A DNA stretch of 64,000 bases. Source: Flavobacteriales bacterium. Lineage in GTDB: Bacteria; Bacteroidota; Bacteroidia; Flavobacteriales_F; PHOS-HE28. The notes under the pieces are model-generated. The model ran no database searches and had not been told where the DNA came from. It worked only from the letters and a program-made list of their open reading frames with translations. Shown piece after piece: positions 1-10,300 of the stretch. How positions within the stretch are numbered: position 1 is the stretch's first letter; every line of letters starts with the position of its first letter. Position numbers and translations under genes: made by a program. Location of the stretch: assembly GCA_020635715.1 (NCBI GenBank), contig JACJZG010000013.1, positions 1 through 64,000 of the forward strand, written 5' to 3'.

Positions 1-265
1 GATCATGGACGGCCGTGAGCATAAGATGAACATCCCGGCCAACGGTGACGCCGTTCTGGACGCCGCCTTGGAGGCCGGTCTGGATGTGCCCTATGCCTGC
101 AAGGGAGCGGTGTGCTGCACCTGCAAGGCCCGCGTGGTGGAAGGCAGGGTGGAGATGGATATGAACTACGCCCTGACCGACGAGGAGGTGGCGGACGGTT
201 ACGTGCTGACCTGCCAATCGCACCCCCGGACGGCAAAGGTCACCGTCGATTACGATCAACATTGA
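1..265 (+). CDS. paaE: PaaE C-terminal fragment: 2Fe-2S ferredoxin domain of phenylacetyl-CoA epoxidase reductase
   Basis: The frame is open from base 2 and stops at 265; its start lies before the window, so only the last ~87 residues are seen. They form a plant-type ferredoxin domain: YACKGAVCCTCKAR supplies three of the four cluster cysteines and LTCQSHP the fourth. This cysteine spacing plus the VEMDMNYAL and HPRTAKVTVDYD segments are typical of PaaE (PaaK in Pseudomonas), the reductase that passes electrons from NAD(P)H to the PaaABCD phenylacetyl-CoA epoxidase. The FAD and NAD domains and any other paa genes would lie upstream and cannot be checked. Another ferredoxin-type oxidoreductase tail is possible but the match is specific. 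A terminator follows 20 bp downstream. Confidence 0.88.
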   Translation, partial: IMDGREHKMNIPANGDAVLDAALEAGLDVPYACKGAVCCTCKARVVEGRVEMDMNYALTDEEVADGYVLTCQSHPRTAKVTVDYDQH

Positions 266-285
266 TCGGGTGCTCGGAAAAGATC

Positions 286-320
286 GAGGCGGGCTTACGG
301 GCCCGCCTCGTTGTTCTCTC
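286..320 (+). terminator. Rho-independent terminator after paaE
   Basis: A perfect 9-bp stem (gaggcgggc, 286-294; gcccgcctc, 301-309) with a 6-nt loop is followed by a T-rich run (gttgttctc). It lies 20 bp after the paaE stop. Confidence 0.85.
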
Positions 321-365
321 CGCCTCGTGTTGTGTTTTTGTCAGGCTGGGGAGAAGATCCTCACA

Positions 366-884
366 TCAGAAGGTGGCCTGGGCATAACCCGCCAGTTTGG
401 TCTGGATGTGCGATAGGTAGTGTTCACTGTGGTAGAACCCTCCGAGCTCCTCGCTGTATCGGATGATGGCTGAGGGGAAATCCGTGTAGAAGGGGTCCAC
501 GTTCTTGGATGCGGCCTCCTGCAGGCTTACCGTGCATTCATAGTCGGGGTAGCTCACCAGGTTCTCTGGCAGCGTGGTGTCGATGACCAGGATCTTTTCC
601 TGGAACCCATCCTTCGTGATCCGTACGGTGTAGGTCGCATCGATATCGAGCTCCAGCTCGAACCGGCCCTTCTTGTCACTGTCCAGGCCGCCCAATTGTT
701 CGTTGTCCTTGTACAGGAACAACTTGTAGCCGTTGGTGCGCTGTCCGTTGGTGAGGACTTGTCCGTGAACCGGCACGTACCAGCCCTGGGCTTGATCACG
801 ACGATCAACGAGCTTGCTTTGTGCACTTGCCATGGTGGGGAGGAGCAAGGCCGGGATCAAGGCGCGGAGGAGAGCGGTTTTCAT
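366..884 (-). CDS. Secreted protein with carboxypeptidase-regulatory-like domain
   Basis: A 172-residue protein. I place the start at 884 because MKTALLRALIPALLLPTMASAQ is a clean signal peptide; the frame upstream of it overlaps the neighbouring kinase gene. Residues ~35-105 look like a CarboxypepD_reg-type beta-sandwich (VHGQVLTNGQRTNGYKLFLYKD, then TYTVRITKDGF), which in Bacteroidota is often the N-terminal module of exported proteins. The rest has no motif I recognise. The same kind of module opens the proteins at 15095 and 32818. It lies 55 bp downstream of the kinase gene in the same direction and could be the last gene of that operon. Function unknown; probably periplasmic or surface. 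Confidence 0.75.
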   Translation of the reverse strand: MKTALLRALIPALLLPTMASAQSKLVDRRDQAQGWYVPVHGQVLTNGQRTNGYKLFLYKDNEQLGGLDSDKKGRFELELDIDATYTVRITKDGFQEKILVIDTTLPENLVSYPDYECTVSLQEAASKNVDPFYTDFPSAIIRYSEELGGFYHSEHYLSHIQTKLAGYAQATF

Positions 885-939
885 CGACGTTGTATTCGTG
901 TTCGCCTTCGTTGTACGCAGGGCAACGGGAAAGGTTCGG

Positions 940-2468
940 TCAGGCCACCTTGAAGAAGGGGACCCGTGTGGCACCATCCTCCGTTGTGGGCAGTGCGATG
1001 TGAATACTGGTGCCTTGGTCCACGGCACTTTCGGCCCACACCTCTCCACCATGCTTGGCTACGATGCGTTGCACGATGGCAAGGCCCACCCCGGATCCTT
1101 CGAACTGCTCTGCCTGGTGGAGCCGCTTGAAGATCCCGAACGCCTGTTCCTTGTGTTTAGGGTCGAATCCTACGCCATTGTCCTTCACGACAATGACGTC
1201 GCGACCATCCAGATGTTCGTGGGTGATCCGGATATCGGGCAACTCCCTCGTCCGGGTGAACTTCAGTGCGTTGGAAAGGAGGTTCTGGAGCACGACCTTG
1301 AGCATCGGCGCGTCCGTCAGGATCACCACCTCGGCTCCGACCTCGATATGCACTTGATCGAAGCGAGATTCGGCCACTTGTTCGGCAACACATTGTTCCA
1401 GGAGCTGCTTCAGCACCACCGGGCGCTTCTCGATCTCCCGTTTGTTCGTCTGGGAGAACCGCAGCAGATCATCCACAAGTTCCAACATGCGCTGAGCCCC
1501 GTTGTTGATCCGGTCCGCGAATTCAACGAGATCCTCCGGCGATTCCTGGGCTGCCGTGCGGAGATGGTCGCTCAATGCAGCGATGTTCTTCAAAGGGGAA
1601 CGCAGGTCATGCGCCACGGTGTAGGAGAACGATCCCAGGTCCTCCAGCGCCTCGAGAAGCTGCCCCGTGCGCGCGGCCACCCGCCTGTCCAGGTCGGCGT
1701 TCAGCTTCCGCATCCGTATTTCTTCCTGCTTGCGGTCGGAGATATCCTTGATGACGGCTTGGAAGGCATGCACGCCGTGGGTCTCCTTGCCCAGATAAGT
1801 GGCCGTGAGCAGGCAATCGATCAGGCTGCCCGAGGCATTGCGCAGGGTAAGGTCCACGTTCACGAACTCGTTCCCGCTGCGGTGTGACCGTAGCGAGCGG
1901 ATCAGCGCTTCGCTGTTCTCAATGTGGTCGCTGAACGTGTGCTTCAGCAACTCCGCGGTCGGCAGGCCCAGCAATTTGCCGCAGGCGGCATTGGCCTGGA
2001 TGATGCCCCCGTGGTGATCGACGATGGCAATGGGGTCGCCACTCGTGTCGAAGATCCGCTGGTACCGGCTCAACAGCATGTCCTTGTCCTCGCGCAGCGT
2101 GTAGGTCTCGAACGCCTGCTTGATCTTCAAGGTGAGGTCGTTCACATCCCACGGTTTCGTGCAATAAGCGTGGATCCCACCTTCGTTCACGGCTGCGATC
2201 ACGGCTTCAAGGTCCGAGAACCCGGTCAACAGCATGCGCATGGCCTTCGGATGCCGTTGACGGGCCAGGGCCAGGAACTCAGATCCCGTCATGCCCGGCA
2301 TCCGCTGGTCGGAGATGATGAGGTGCACCTGTTCCTTCTCAAGGAATTCAAGGGCTTCAGGGCCACTGTTCGCCAGGTGGACCTCCATCTCACGCCTGAA
2401 GGTGGAGCGGAAGGCCTTGAGGTTGTTCTCCTCGTCGTCAACGAAGAGTACGCGTATCCTGGATTCGC

Positions 2469-2472
<4 letters not shown>
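940..2472 (-). CDS. Receiver-PAS-histidine kinase hybrid
   Basis: A 510-residue cytoplasmic signalling protein. Residues 1-120 form a receiver (acidic pair D12/D13, phospho-acceptor D55 in SDQRMPG, conserved K in CTKPW). A PAS domain covers ~135-255, followed by a short coiled coil and a HisKA domain with H-box VAHDLRSPLK (~H288). The HATPase domain has N-box LLSNALKF, G1 DNGVGF and G2 GSGVGLAI. Because receiver precedes kinase, it probably gets phosphate from another kinase and responds by changing its own kinase activity. Its start overlaps the stop of the upstream 7TM-DISM kinase by 4 bp (ATGA), so the two are translationally coupled and likely partners. Its receiver resembles the stand-alone receiver at 7823. 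No output domain or membrane segment is visible. Confidence 0.9.
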
Positions 2473-4607
<2,135 letters not shown>

Positions 4608-4642
4608 GATGCGCTTCTACGCGATCATACGGGGGTAGTGTT

Positions 4643-5389
4643 TCAGGCGCAGTAGCGGAGGTGCTCCTCCTCGATGAGGCGATAGGGGACGAGGGCCAGC
4701 ACCGACCGGTCAACGATCAGGGCGTACTGCACCTCCAGTTCCACCTCGCCGGGCCTTTCGATCCGGGTCTGCTCCGGTCTGATCCTCAGGCTCATGATGT
4801 TCCGGCGGTTCGAGGCGATGGCCGTATCCACCGAGCGTACATCGGGGATCACCATGGCCAGGGCCTTGATGGACGGGATCGGATACGTGAAGGTGCCACC
4901 GTCGCCCACTTCTTCGATCATGGTGAAGCCTACGCGAAGCGCGTGACGCAGGGTATAGTGCGCGACCAGGCACACCATCGTACGGATCTGTAGCTGGTTG
5001 GCGACCGAGACCGCAGCCATGCTCAGCAGGTTGGGAAGACCGCGGGAGTTGAACCGGTTGGCGTTCCATAGCCCGCATACCTCCGCCGTGCCATGTTCAC
5101 CTAAACGTTCCACAACCCGGTCGATCCGGGGATCAAGCGTTCGCAGCGCCTTGGTCAGAGGAAGCTCGCGCTTGCCCTGCATCTCTATGCGGATCCCACC
5201 GACCATGCGCCCATCCTCGGTCTGCGCCACAATGACCACGGTGTCCGGATCCGAGCACCAGTTGTCCGTGTTCGTCGTGACGTTGGTGATGCCGAAGTCC
5301 TCGAGCACCTGCCGGTGCTCCCGCCTGAACTCTTCACAGGTCCCAGGTTCATCGACCGCCCTGAATGCGCGTATCAATAGCTTTTCCAT
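4643..5389 (-). CDS. GNAT-type acyltransferase, N-acyl amino acid synthase-like
   Basis: A 248-residue protein. The start at 5389 (MEKLLIRAFRAVDEPG) is preferred because it begins 1 bp after the stop of the upstream gene; a longer frame to 5464 would overlap it. The fold looks like the autoinducer-synthase/FeeM branch of GNAT enzymes: a strand with VVIVAQTEDGRMVGGIRIE, a turn ending in AEVCGLWNANRF (the position of the acidic strand), then LLSMAAVSVANQLQIRTMVCLVA and HYTLRHALRVGF. These enzymes transfer acyl groups from acyl-ACP or acyl-CoA to an amine. Neither substrate nor true LuxI relationship can be read from sequence. Close coupling to the E1-like/nitroreductase gene matches the recurrent neighbourhood of Rv1355c-type proteins as I recall it. 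Confidence 0.65.
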   Translation of the reverse strand: MEKLLIRAFRAVDEPGTCEEFRREHRQVLEDFGITNVTTNTDNWCSDPDTVVIVAQTEDGRMVGGIRIEMQGKRELPLTKALRTLDPRIDRVVERLGEHGTAEVCGLWNANRFNSRGLPNLLSMAAVSVANQLQIRTMVCLVAHYTLRHALRVGFTMIEEVGDGGTFTYPIPSIKALAMVIPDVRSVDTAIASNRRNIMSLRIRPEQTRIERPGEVELEVQYALIVDRSVLALVPYRLIEEEHLRYCA

Positions 5390-5390
5390 G

Positions 5391-7685
5391 CTATGCCGTA
5401 ATGGATCCGTGGACCGATAAGAGACGATGAAGTGGCAGACGCAGGCTCCTTGCAGATGGTTCACCGGCGGGGCTCAAACGTAACATGAACAGGGGAAGGT
5501 CCTCACCCGTGAAGAAACGGGACAGTTCCTTTTCCACCATCGCCAGTTCCGACCGATGGTGTTCGGCGAGGTCGCCAAGCAAGGGTGCGGCATGGGTCAG
5601 GAAGACCGGTGCGGAGATCGGATGCACCGCCCACCCCAGACGATTCGCCTCCATCCAGAGGCGTTGTCCTGCACGTCCTCCTTCCAGTCGGTCCATCAGC
5701 GCCCTGCCCCTGGTGGTCACCACCGCCACGGCGGATGCGTTCGCGATGCCCTTGCGCGAAAAGCGCTGAAGCCCGCGACCGCCGCGCCATTCATCCACAA
5801 GGCGCATGGCCGCCGGATCCGCGGCGATGCGCAACGCGGCCATCTGGCCTTCGGTCATCTCCATCGTGGCCAGGTCCAGGCCATCTCCGCTTTGTTTCGC
5901 TTCCTCCTCGGTCCATCGCACCTCATGTTCAAAGAACTCCCGGTGTCCGGTCGGGTCCAGCAGCCTGATCTTCTCACTTCGCGAGCACAGCTCCGCGAAA
6001 CGTTCCAGGTCCGCCGGGTCCGTGAATATCCGCAGGCCACAGCCCGGAACGAACTCCACCACATTCCTGAGCTGTGCTTCATGCTCCGAAGGGAACAGGA
6101 CCCGGTCTACCACCTTGCGGTTGGTGCACCGCTTGGTGATCCATGGGAACAGCACTTCCTCCATCGGCGTTGAAACGGGCCCCGCTTCGATCACGGCGAT
6201 CAAGGCATCATCCAGCGCCGCTGACCGGGTATCGATGGATAGTGCGATCCCTTTTGCACTGGCCGCGAGCCGGATGTTCTCCAGGCAGGTGCCCAGCGCG
6301 ATATGGGCCATCAGATGATCCGGATCCCAGTGTGAGCGGGAACGGACCTTGTCGTGGAACAGGAAGAAGCGGCCCTCCGCCAGGATGAAATTCCAGGGCT
6401 GCATGTTGCCCGCAGACGGCGCCAGGGCCGCGGCATGGGCCAGTTCTTCGGCCAGCTCCCGGGACATGGGTTGCTTTACGGGTGGCAGTTCCCGGATGAC
6501 CGCGTTCACGATCCCCTCCGGGTCCACGGCGCCCATCGGCGTGGTGGTGGCGTGTTCTTTTGGGTTGCCCTTCTGGTCGGCGATGAGCGCTTCCAGGTCG
6601 ATGTACCACCGACCGGAGGCCGTGAACTGCCCAAGCAGGATGCGGCGATGTACATCCGCGGTCATCGCACCGCCAAGAGCCACCGCACTCGCCAGTTGCG
6701 GCCAGGTGGAAACGGTTTCACCCATTTCGATCATGGAGGCCTTCATGCGGGTGCTCAACGTATCCGTGCCCACGATGGGGAGCATGTACGGGATCTTCTG
6801 CTCGTTGGTCATCGGCCTGCCTGCGGCTTCCAGGTCCAGGTGATCGATCCAGCCATGCATCAACGGGCGGGCGGGTTCAAGGTCGAAGCGTTCCACGTCA
6901 AGGCAGCCCCGATCGCTCATGTCCATCACCACCGGGATCCGCAACGCCTTCGCCTTCTGCCGGGCGAGGATCTTGATGTCCACACTATCACACTCCTCAA
7001 TGAGCAGGTCGAGATCACCGCCTTCACAGAAGAACCGGTCCATGTTCGCCTTCGTAATGCCTTCCGGGAAGATGCTCACGCGCAGGAATGGATCCAGTTC
7101 AGCGATCTCACGGGCCGTGTTCAACACTTTCGGTGTGCCCATTTCATGCACACCGCTGCGGATGCGGTTGAGGTTGCTCAGCTCCAGGGTGTCGTGATCC
7201 GCGAGCCGGATCTCGCCGAAGCTGCGCTCCAGGGCGAGCGTCAAACTCACGCTCTGTCCCACGCTCAAGCCGATCACACCGACCTTCTTCGACGACAGCA
7301 GCTCCTGTTCTGCACGAGTGATCTTGTTGCGGTTCCGGTCCGTACGCACCAAGGCGAATTCCGCCTCATCCAGCAGGTGCACCAGCCGATGGGACCACGG
7401 GTAGTGGACCCACACACCGTAACGGATCGGGTCGGTACCGTTGAGGTGGGCTAGGGCCGCGGCCTCCAGGTCGTCCCGGGTGAACACGATCTCCGGCCGG
7501 AGGGACTTCACCAGTTCCATCAACTGGGCGTGCAGGGTATCGTGTACCACAACACCCTGCTCCAATAGCGCGTTCAGCCTGTGTAGGCCGGCATCATCAA
7601 CGGGGCGGATGAACTCCGGTCTATAGGCTGGGCCCTCAACAGCCTGCCTGCCCCCCAAGGTGGTGCGGATCACATCCAGATTCAT
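5391..7685 (-). CDS. Rv1355c-type fusion: E1/ThiF-like domain plus nitroreductase
   Basis: A 764-residue two-enzyme fusion. Residues ~1-120 are an uncharacterised N-terminal region. Residues ~130-400 form a ThiF/MoeB/E1-like adenylation domain: the nucleotide-binding KVGVIGLSVGQS (~137), acidic LADHDTLELSNLNR, and the late segment LPIVGTDTLSTRMKAS. Residues ~410-764 form an FMN nitroreductase-like domain beginning with AAALAPSAGNMQPWNF (~420). This architecture matches the family named after Mycobacterium Rv1355c, whose reaction is unknown. E1 domains activate a carboxylate with ATP and nitroreductases often oxidise azoline rings in peptide natural products, so a role in making a modified small molecule is plausible but unproven. 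It appears to be the first gene of the signalling operon; a 137-bp AT-rich region separates it from the divergent receiver gene. Confidence 0.85.
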   Translation of the reverse strand: MNLDVIRTTLGGRQAVEGPAYRPEFIRPVDDAGLHRLNALLEQGVVVHDTLHAQLMELVKSLRPEIVFTRDDLEAAALAHLNGTDPIRYGVWVHYPWSHRLVHLLDEAEFALVRTDRNRNKITRAEQELLSSKKVGVIGLSVGQSVSLTLALERSFGEIRLADHDTLELSNLNRIRSGVHEMGTPKVLNTAREIAELDPFLRVSIFPEGITKANMDRFFCEGGDLDLLIEECDSVDIKILARQKAKALRIPVVMDMSDRGCLDVERFDLEPARPLMHGWIDHLDLEAAGRPMTNEQKIPYMLPIVGTDTLSTRMKASMIEMGETVSTWPQLASAVALGGAMTADVHRRILLGQFTASGRWYIDLEALIADQKGNPKEHATTTPMGAVDPEGIVNAVIRELPPVKQPMSRELAEELAHAAALAPSAGNMQPWNFILAEGRFFLFHDKVRSRSHWDPDHLMAHIALGTCLENIRLAASAKGIALSIDTRSAALDDALIAVIEAGPVSTPMEEVLFPWITKRCTNRKVVDRVLFPSEHEAQLRNVVEFVPGCGLRIFTDPADLERFAELCSRSEKIRLLDPTGHREFFEHEVRWTEEEAKQSGDGLDLATMEMTEGQMAALRIAADPAAMRLVDEWRGGRGLQRFSRKGIANASAVAVVTTRGRALMDRLEGGRAGQRLWMEANRLGWAVHPISAPVFLTHAAPLLGDLAEHHRSELAMVEKELSRFFTGEDLPLFMLRLSPAGEPSARSLRLPLHRLLSVHGSITA

Positions 7686-7822
7686 CGAGAAGCGGTTCCA
7701 AGGTTGCTGAAAGTGGGTGTGAAGGTAGTTGCGTAAAAGTTATCAACAAAATATTAACAAATTAGAACGGAACCTTTCCTCTTGCCGGCACGTAAGCCGG
7801 GCGATCAACATGATCCGTACCG

Positions 7823-8311
7823 ATGAGCGCAGCACCAGCACACCAGCCTGAACTTGCCCGTCCCTGCGTCCTATTCGTTGACGACGACGCCGGCAACCGG
7901 CAGGCCTTCCTGAGCACCTTCCGCCGCGAGATGGACGTGCTGCTCGCGAAGAACATGAAGGAGGTCTGGGAGCATCTCGCCACCAGCCACGTGCACGTGG
8001 TCATAGCCGACCAGCGGATGCCGGGAACGCCGGGCAGCCAGATGCTGGCGATGGTGCGTGAGCGTTATCCGGCCATCAAACGCATGCTCATCACCGGCTA
8101 CTCCGACATCGAAGCCGTGATCGAGGCGGTCAACAAGGCGGGGGTCATGCACTATTGCTCCAAGCCCTGGGATCCTTCCGAACTGGTTGATGTGGTGCGC
8201 AAGGCGTACGACGAGGTGCGCGCAGAAGAGGAGCGTACCGCGTACACCGAGAAGCTCATCACGGCCAACCAGCAGCTGGAGTTCGCCCTGCGCCAAAGGC
8301 TGTTGTCCTGA
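7823..8311 (+). CDS. Stand-alone response regulator receiver
   Basis: A 162-residue single-domain receiver with a short C-terminal helix. Key residues: D20-D22 in FVDDDAGN, phospho-acceptor D63 in IADQRMPG, T91 and K114 in CSKPW. The tail (VRAEEERTAYTEKLITANQQLEFALRQ) is coiled coil-like, with no DNA-binding or enzymatic output. It is clearly paralogous to the receiver at the start of the hybrid kinase (940-2472): both carry STFRREM, RMPG, TG(F/Y)SD(L/I)EAVI and KPWD. It is transcribed divergently from the E1/GNAT/sensor block and is probably a partner or phosphate sink for those kinases. A strong terminator follows. Confidence 0.88.
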   Translation: MSAAPAHQPELARPCVLFVDDDAGNRQAFLSTFRREMDVLLAKNMKEVWEHLATSHVHVVIADQRMPGTPGSQMLAMVRERYPAIKRMLITGYSDIEAVIEAVNKAGVMHYCSKPWDPSELVDVVRKAYDEVRAEEERTAYTEKLITANQQLEFALRQRLLS

Positions 8312-8334
8312 ACCGTATTCAACCGATCACACCC

Positions 8335-8370
8335 GGCGCCACCTCCCCATGAAGGTGGCGCCTTTCTTTG
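8335..8370 (+). terminator. Terminator of the receiver gene, overlapping a promoter-like box
   Basis: A perfect 10-bp stem (ggcgccacct, 8335-8344; aggtggcgcc, 8353-8362) with an 8-nt loop is followed by tttctttg. The T-tract (8363-8370) also resembles the Bacteroidota -7 box TAnnTTTG with one mismatch. It sits 4 nt before the next start codon, so it could serve both functions. Confidence 0.85.
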
Positions 8371-8374
8371 CGCC

Positions 8375-10240
8375 ATGATCCGGATCGCCCGTTCAACGCT
8401 TGTGCTGGTCCTTCTTCCCTTGGCATGCGATGCCAGGGCACAATGCGATCGGTGGCAGCAGCGCGTGGAATACACCATGGAGGTCTCCCTCGACCATCGG
8501 GACCATCTTTTTCAAGGGACCACGCGATTGCGCTATACCAACAACAGCCCGGACACCTTGCGGGAGGTCTTCTTCCATCTCTACTTCAACGCGTTCCAAC
8601 CGGGCAGCGAAATGGATGTGCGGTCCCGGACCATTGAGGACCCCGATGAGCGGGTGGGGGGACGCATCGCAGAGTTGGAGGCGCATCAGGTGGGCCTTTC
8701 CGTGGTCTCGGACTTTGAACAGGATGGCCGTAGCGCCGAACTCACACCCATGGGGACCGTGTTGAAGGTGGCCCTCGCGCGTCCGCTGCTACCCAAGCGG
8801 TCCACCACCTTCACGTTCTCATTCAACGGCCAGGTCCCGGTCCAGATCCGGCGCAGCGGGCGTGACAATGCGGAGGAGGTGGCTTACAGCATGACGCAGT
8901 GGTATCCCAAACTCGCGGAGTACGATGCCCGTGGTTGGCACGCCTACCCCTATGTGGGTCGGGAGTTCTACGGGGTCTGGGGCGATTTCGATGTCACCCT
9001 GGACATGGATAGTGCCTTCACCATCGCGGCCACCGGCGTACTCCAGAACCCGCAGGAGATCGGCCATGGGTACCCGGTTGGCAAGCGCGGTCTGATGAGG
9101 CCGGACGGGGATAGACTAAGGTGGCGTTTCGTGGCGAAGAACGTGCACGACTTCGCCTGGGCGGCGGATCGTGAATTCACTCATTCCATAGCCCAGGTCC
9201 CGGGTGGTCCGCAGCTGCATTTCTTCCATAAGGATGCCAGATCCTATGGAGCCATCTGGAACGAACTGCCCGCATACATGGTGCGCAGCTTCGAGTTCAT
9301 GAACGCCCATTATGGCAGGTACCCCTGGCCTCAGTACAGTTTCGTGCAGGGTGGCGATGGCGGGATGGAGTATCCGATGCTCACGTTGATCACCGGGGAA
9401 CGACGCCTTGGATCACTGGTGGGGGTGAGCGTGCACGAGAGCGTGCACAGCTGGTATTATGGCGTACTGGCGAGCAACGAAGGGCGCTTCCCGTGGATGG
9501 ACGAAGGGTTCACCGAGTATGCCGGGAGCGAGGTGATGCAGGCACTTTTCCCAAGAGCCGTGGATCCGCATGCGGGCTCGATCGCTGGTTACCAGGCCCT
9601 GGTGAAGAGCGGTCGCCACGAACCACCGAGCATCCATGCGGACCATTTCCTCACCAACAAGGCATACGGCGCCACGGCCTACAGTTTCGGTGAACTGTTC
9701 GTGCACCAGCTGGGTGCGGTGGTCGGGGAGAAGGAGTTGAAGGAGGGTTTGCACAGGTATTACGATGTCTGTGCGTTCACACATCCGGAGCCGATCGACT
9801 TTGAACGCGTGCTGGAGAAAGCGACCGGCCTGGAACTCGACTGGTACTTCGACGAATGGATCAATACCACCCGAACGCTGGACCTGGGGATCAGGAGCGT
9901 CATGGGCATCGGTGATAGCACGGTGATCGAGATGGAGCGTATCGGGGATCAGCTGATGCCCGTGGATCTGAAGGTCGAGTTGCGCGACGGTTCCCAGGGC
10001 TATTACCACATCCCTCTTTCCCTGTCGCGCGGGTCGAAAGGGGCGGGGTCAGACCGGTACGAATTCACGGTGCTCGATCCTTGGAAGTGGACGCACCCCA
10101 ACTATGCGTTCACGATACCGGTGCGCTTTGATGCCATCGGCGCGATCACCTTGGATCCGTTGCACCGCACAGCGGACATGGATCGCAGTAACGATCAGGT
10201 GGAGTTCCCGATCGGGACCTCGGGTTTCGCCCGCCCGTGA
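8375..10240 (+). CDS. M1 family zinc aminopeptidase, secreted
   Basis: A 621-residue exported metallopeptidase. A signal peptide (MIRIARSTLVLVLLPLACDARAQ) precedes an M1 N-terminal beta domain (~30-230). The substrate-recognition loop GGMEYPML (~329) stands where GxMEN is usual. The zinc site is HESVH (H354, E355, H358) with the third ligand 19 residues on, in DEGFTEYA. A Tyr/His-containing helical region and a C-terminal beta domain follow. M1 enzymes remove N-terminal residues from peptides, here presumably in the periplasm or outside the cell. All zinc ligands and the catalytic Glu are present, so it should be active. It is a single gene between a terminator and the convergent EF-G-like gene. 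Confidence 0.9.
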   Translation: MIRIARSTLVLVLLPLACDARAQCDRWQQRVEYTMEVSLDHRDHLFQGTTRLRYTNNSPDTLREVFFHLYFNAFQPGSEMDVRSRTIEDPDERVGGRIAELEAHQVGLSVVSDFEQDGRSAELTPMGTVLKVALARPLLPKRSTTFTFSFNGQVPVQIRRSGRDNAEEVAYSMTQWYPKLAEYDARGWHAYPYVGREFYGVWGDFDVTLDMDSAFTIAATGVLQNPQEIGHGYPVGKRGLMRPDGDRLRWRFVAKNVHDFAWAADREFTHSIAQVPGGPQLHFFHKDARSYGAIWNELPAYMVRSFEFMNAHYGRYPWPQYSFVQGGDGGMEYPMLTLITGERRLGSLVGVSVHESVHSWYYGVLASNEGRFPWMDEGFTEYAGSEVMQALFPRAVDPHAGSIAGYQALVKSGRHEPPSIHADHFLTNKAYGATAYSFGELFVHQLGAVVGEKELKEGLHRYYDVCAFTHPEPIDFERVLEKATGLELDWYFDEWINTTRTLDLGIRSVMGIGDSTVIEMERIGDQLMPVDLKVELRDGSQGYYHIPLSLSRGSKGAGSDRYEFTVLDPWKWTHPNYAFTIPVRFDAIGAITLDPLHRTADMDRSNDQVEFPIGTSGFARP

Positions 10241-10300
10241 CGTCCGCTGGAACAGGAAAGCCCCGGCCAGGCCCCGAAGCTCCCCCGTTCTGACCAGCGT

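Noticed and set aside
814..1887. 357-codon open frame antisense to the REC-PAS kinase
   Set aside because: The kinase motifs on the other strand are unambiguous.
4643..5389. Annotating the GNAT protein as a true LuxI-type acyl-homoserine lactone synthase
   Set aside because: The fold resembles that group but no LuxI-specific residues or LuxR partner could be identified.
7740..7748. TTATCAACA, a DnaA-box-like word in an AT-rich spot
   Set aside because: A single copy one mismatch from the consensus between two divergent signalling genes; no cluster of boxes, no dnaA/dnaN context.
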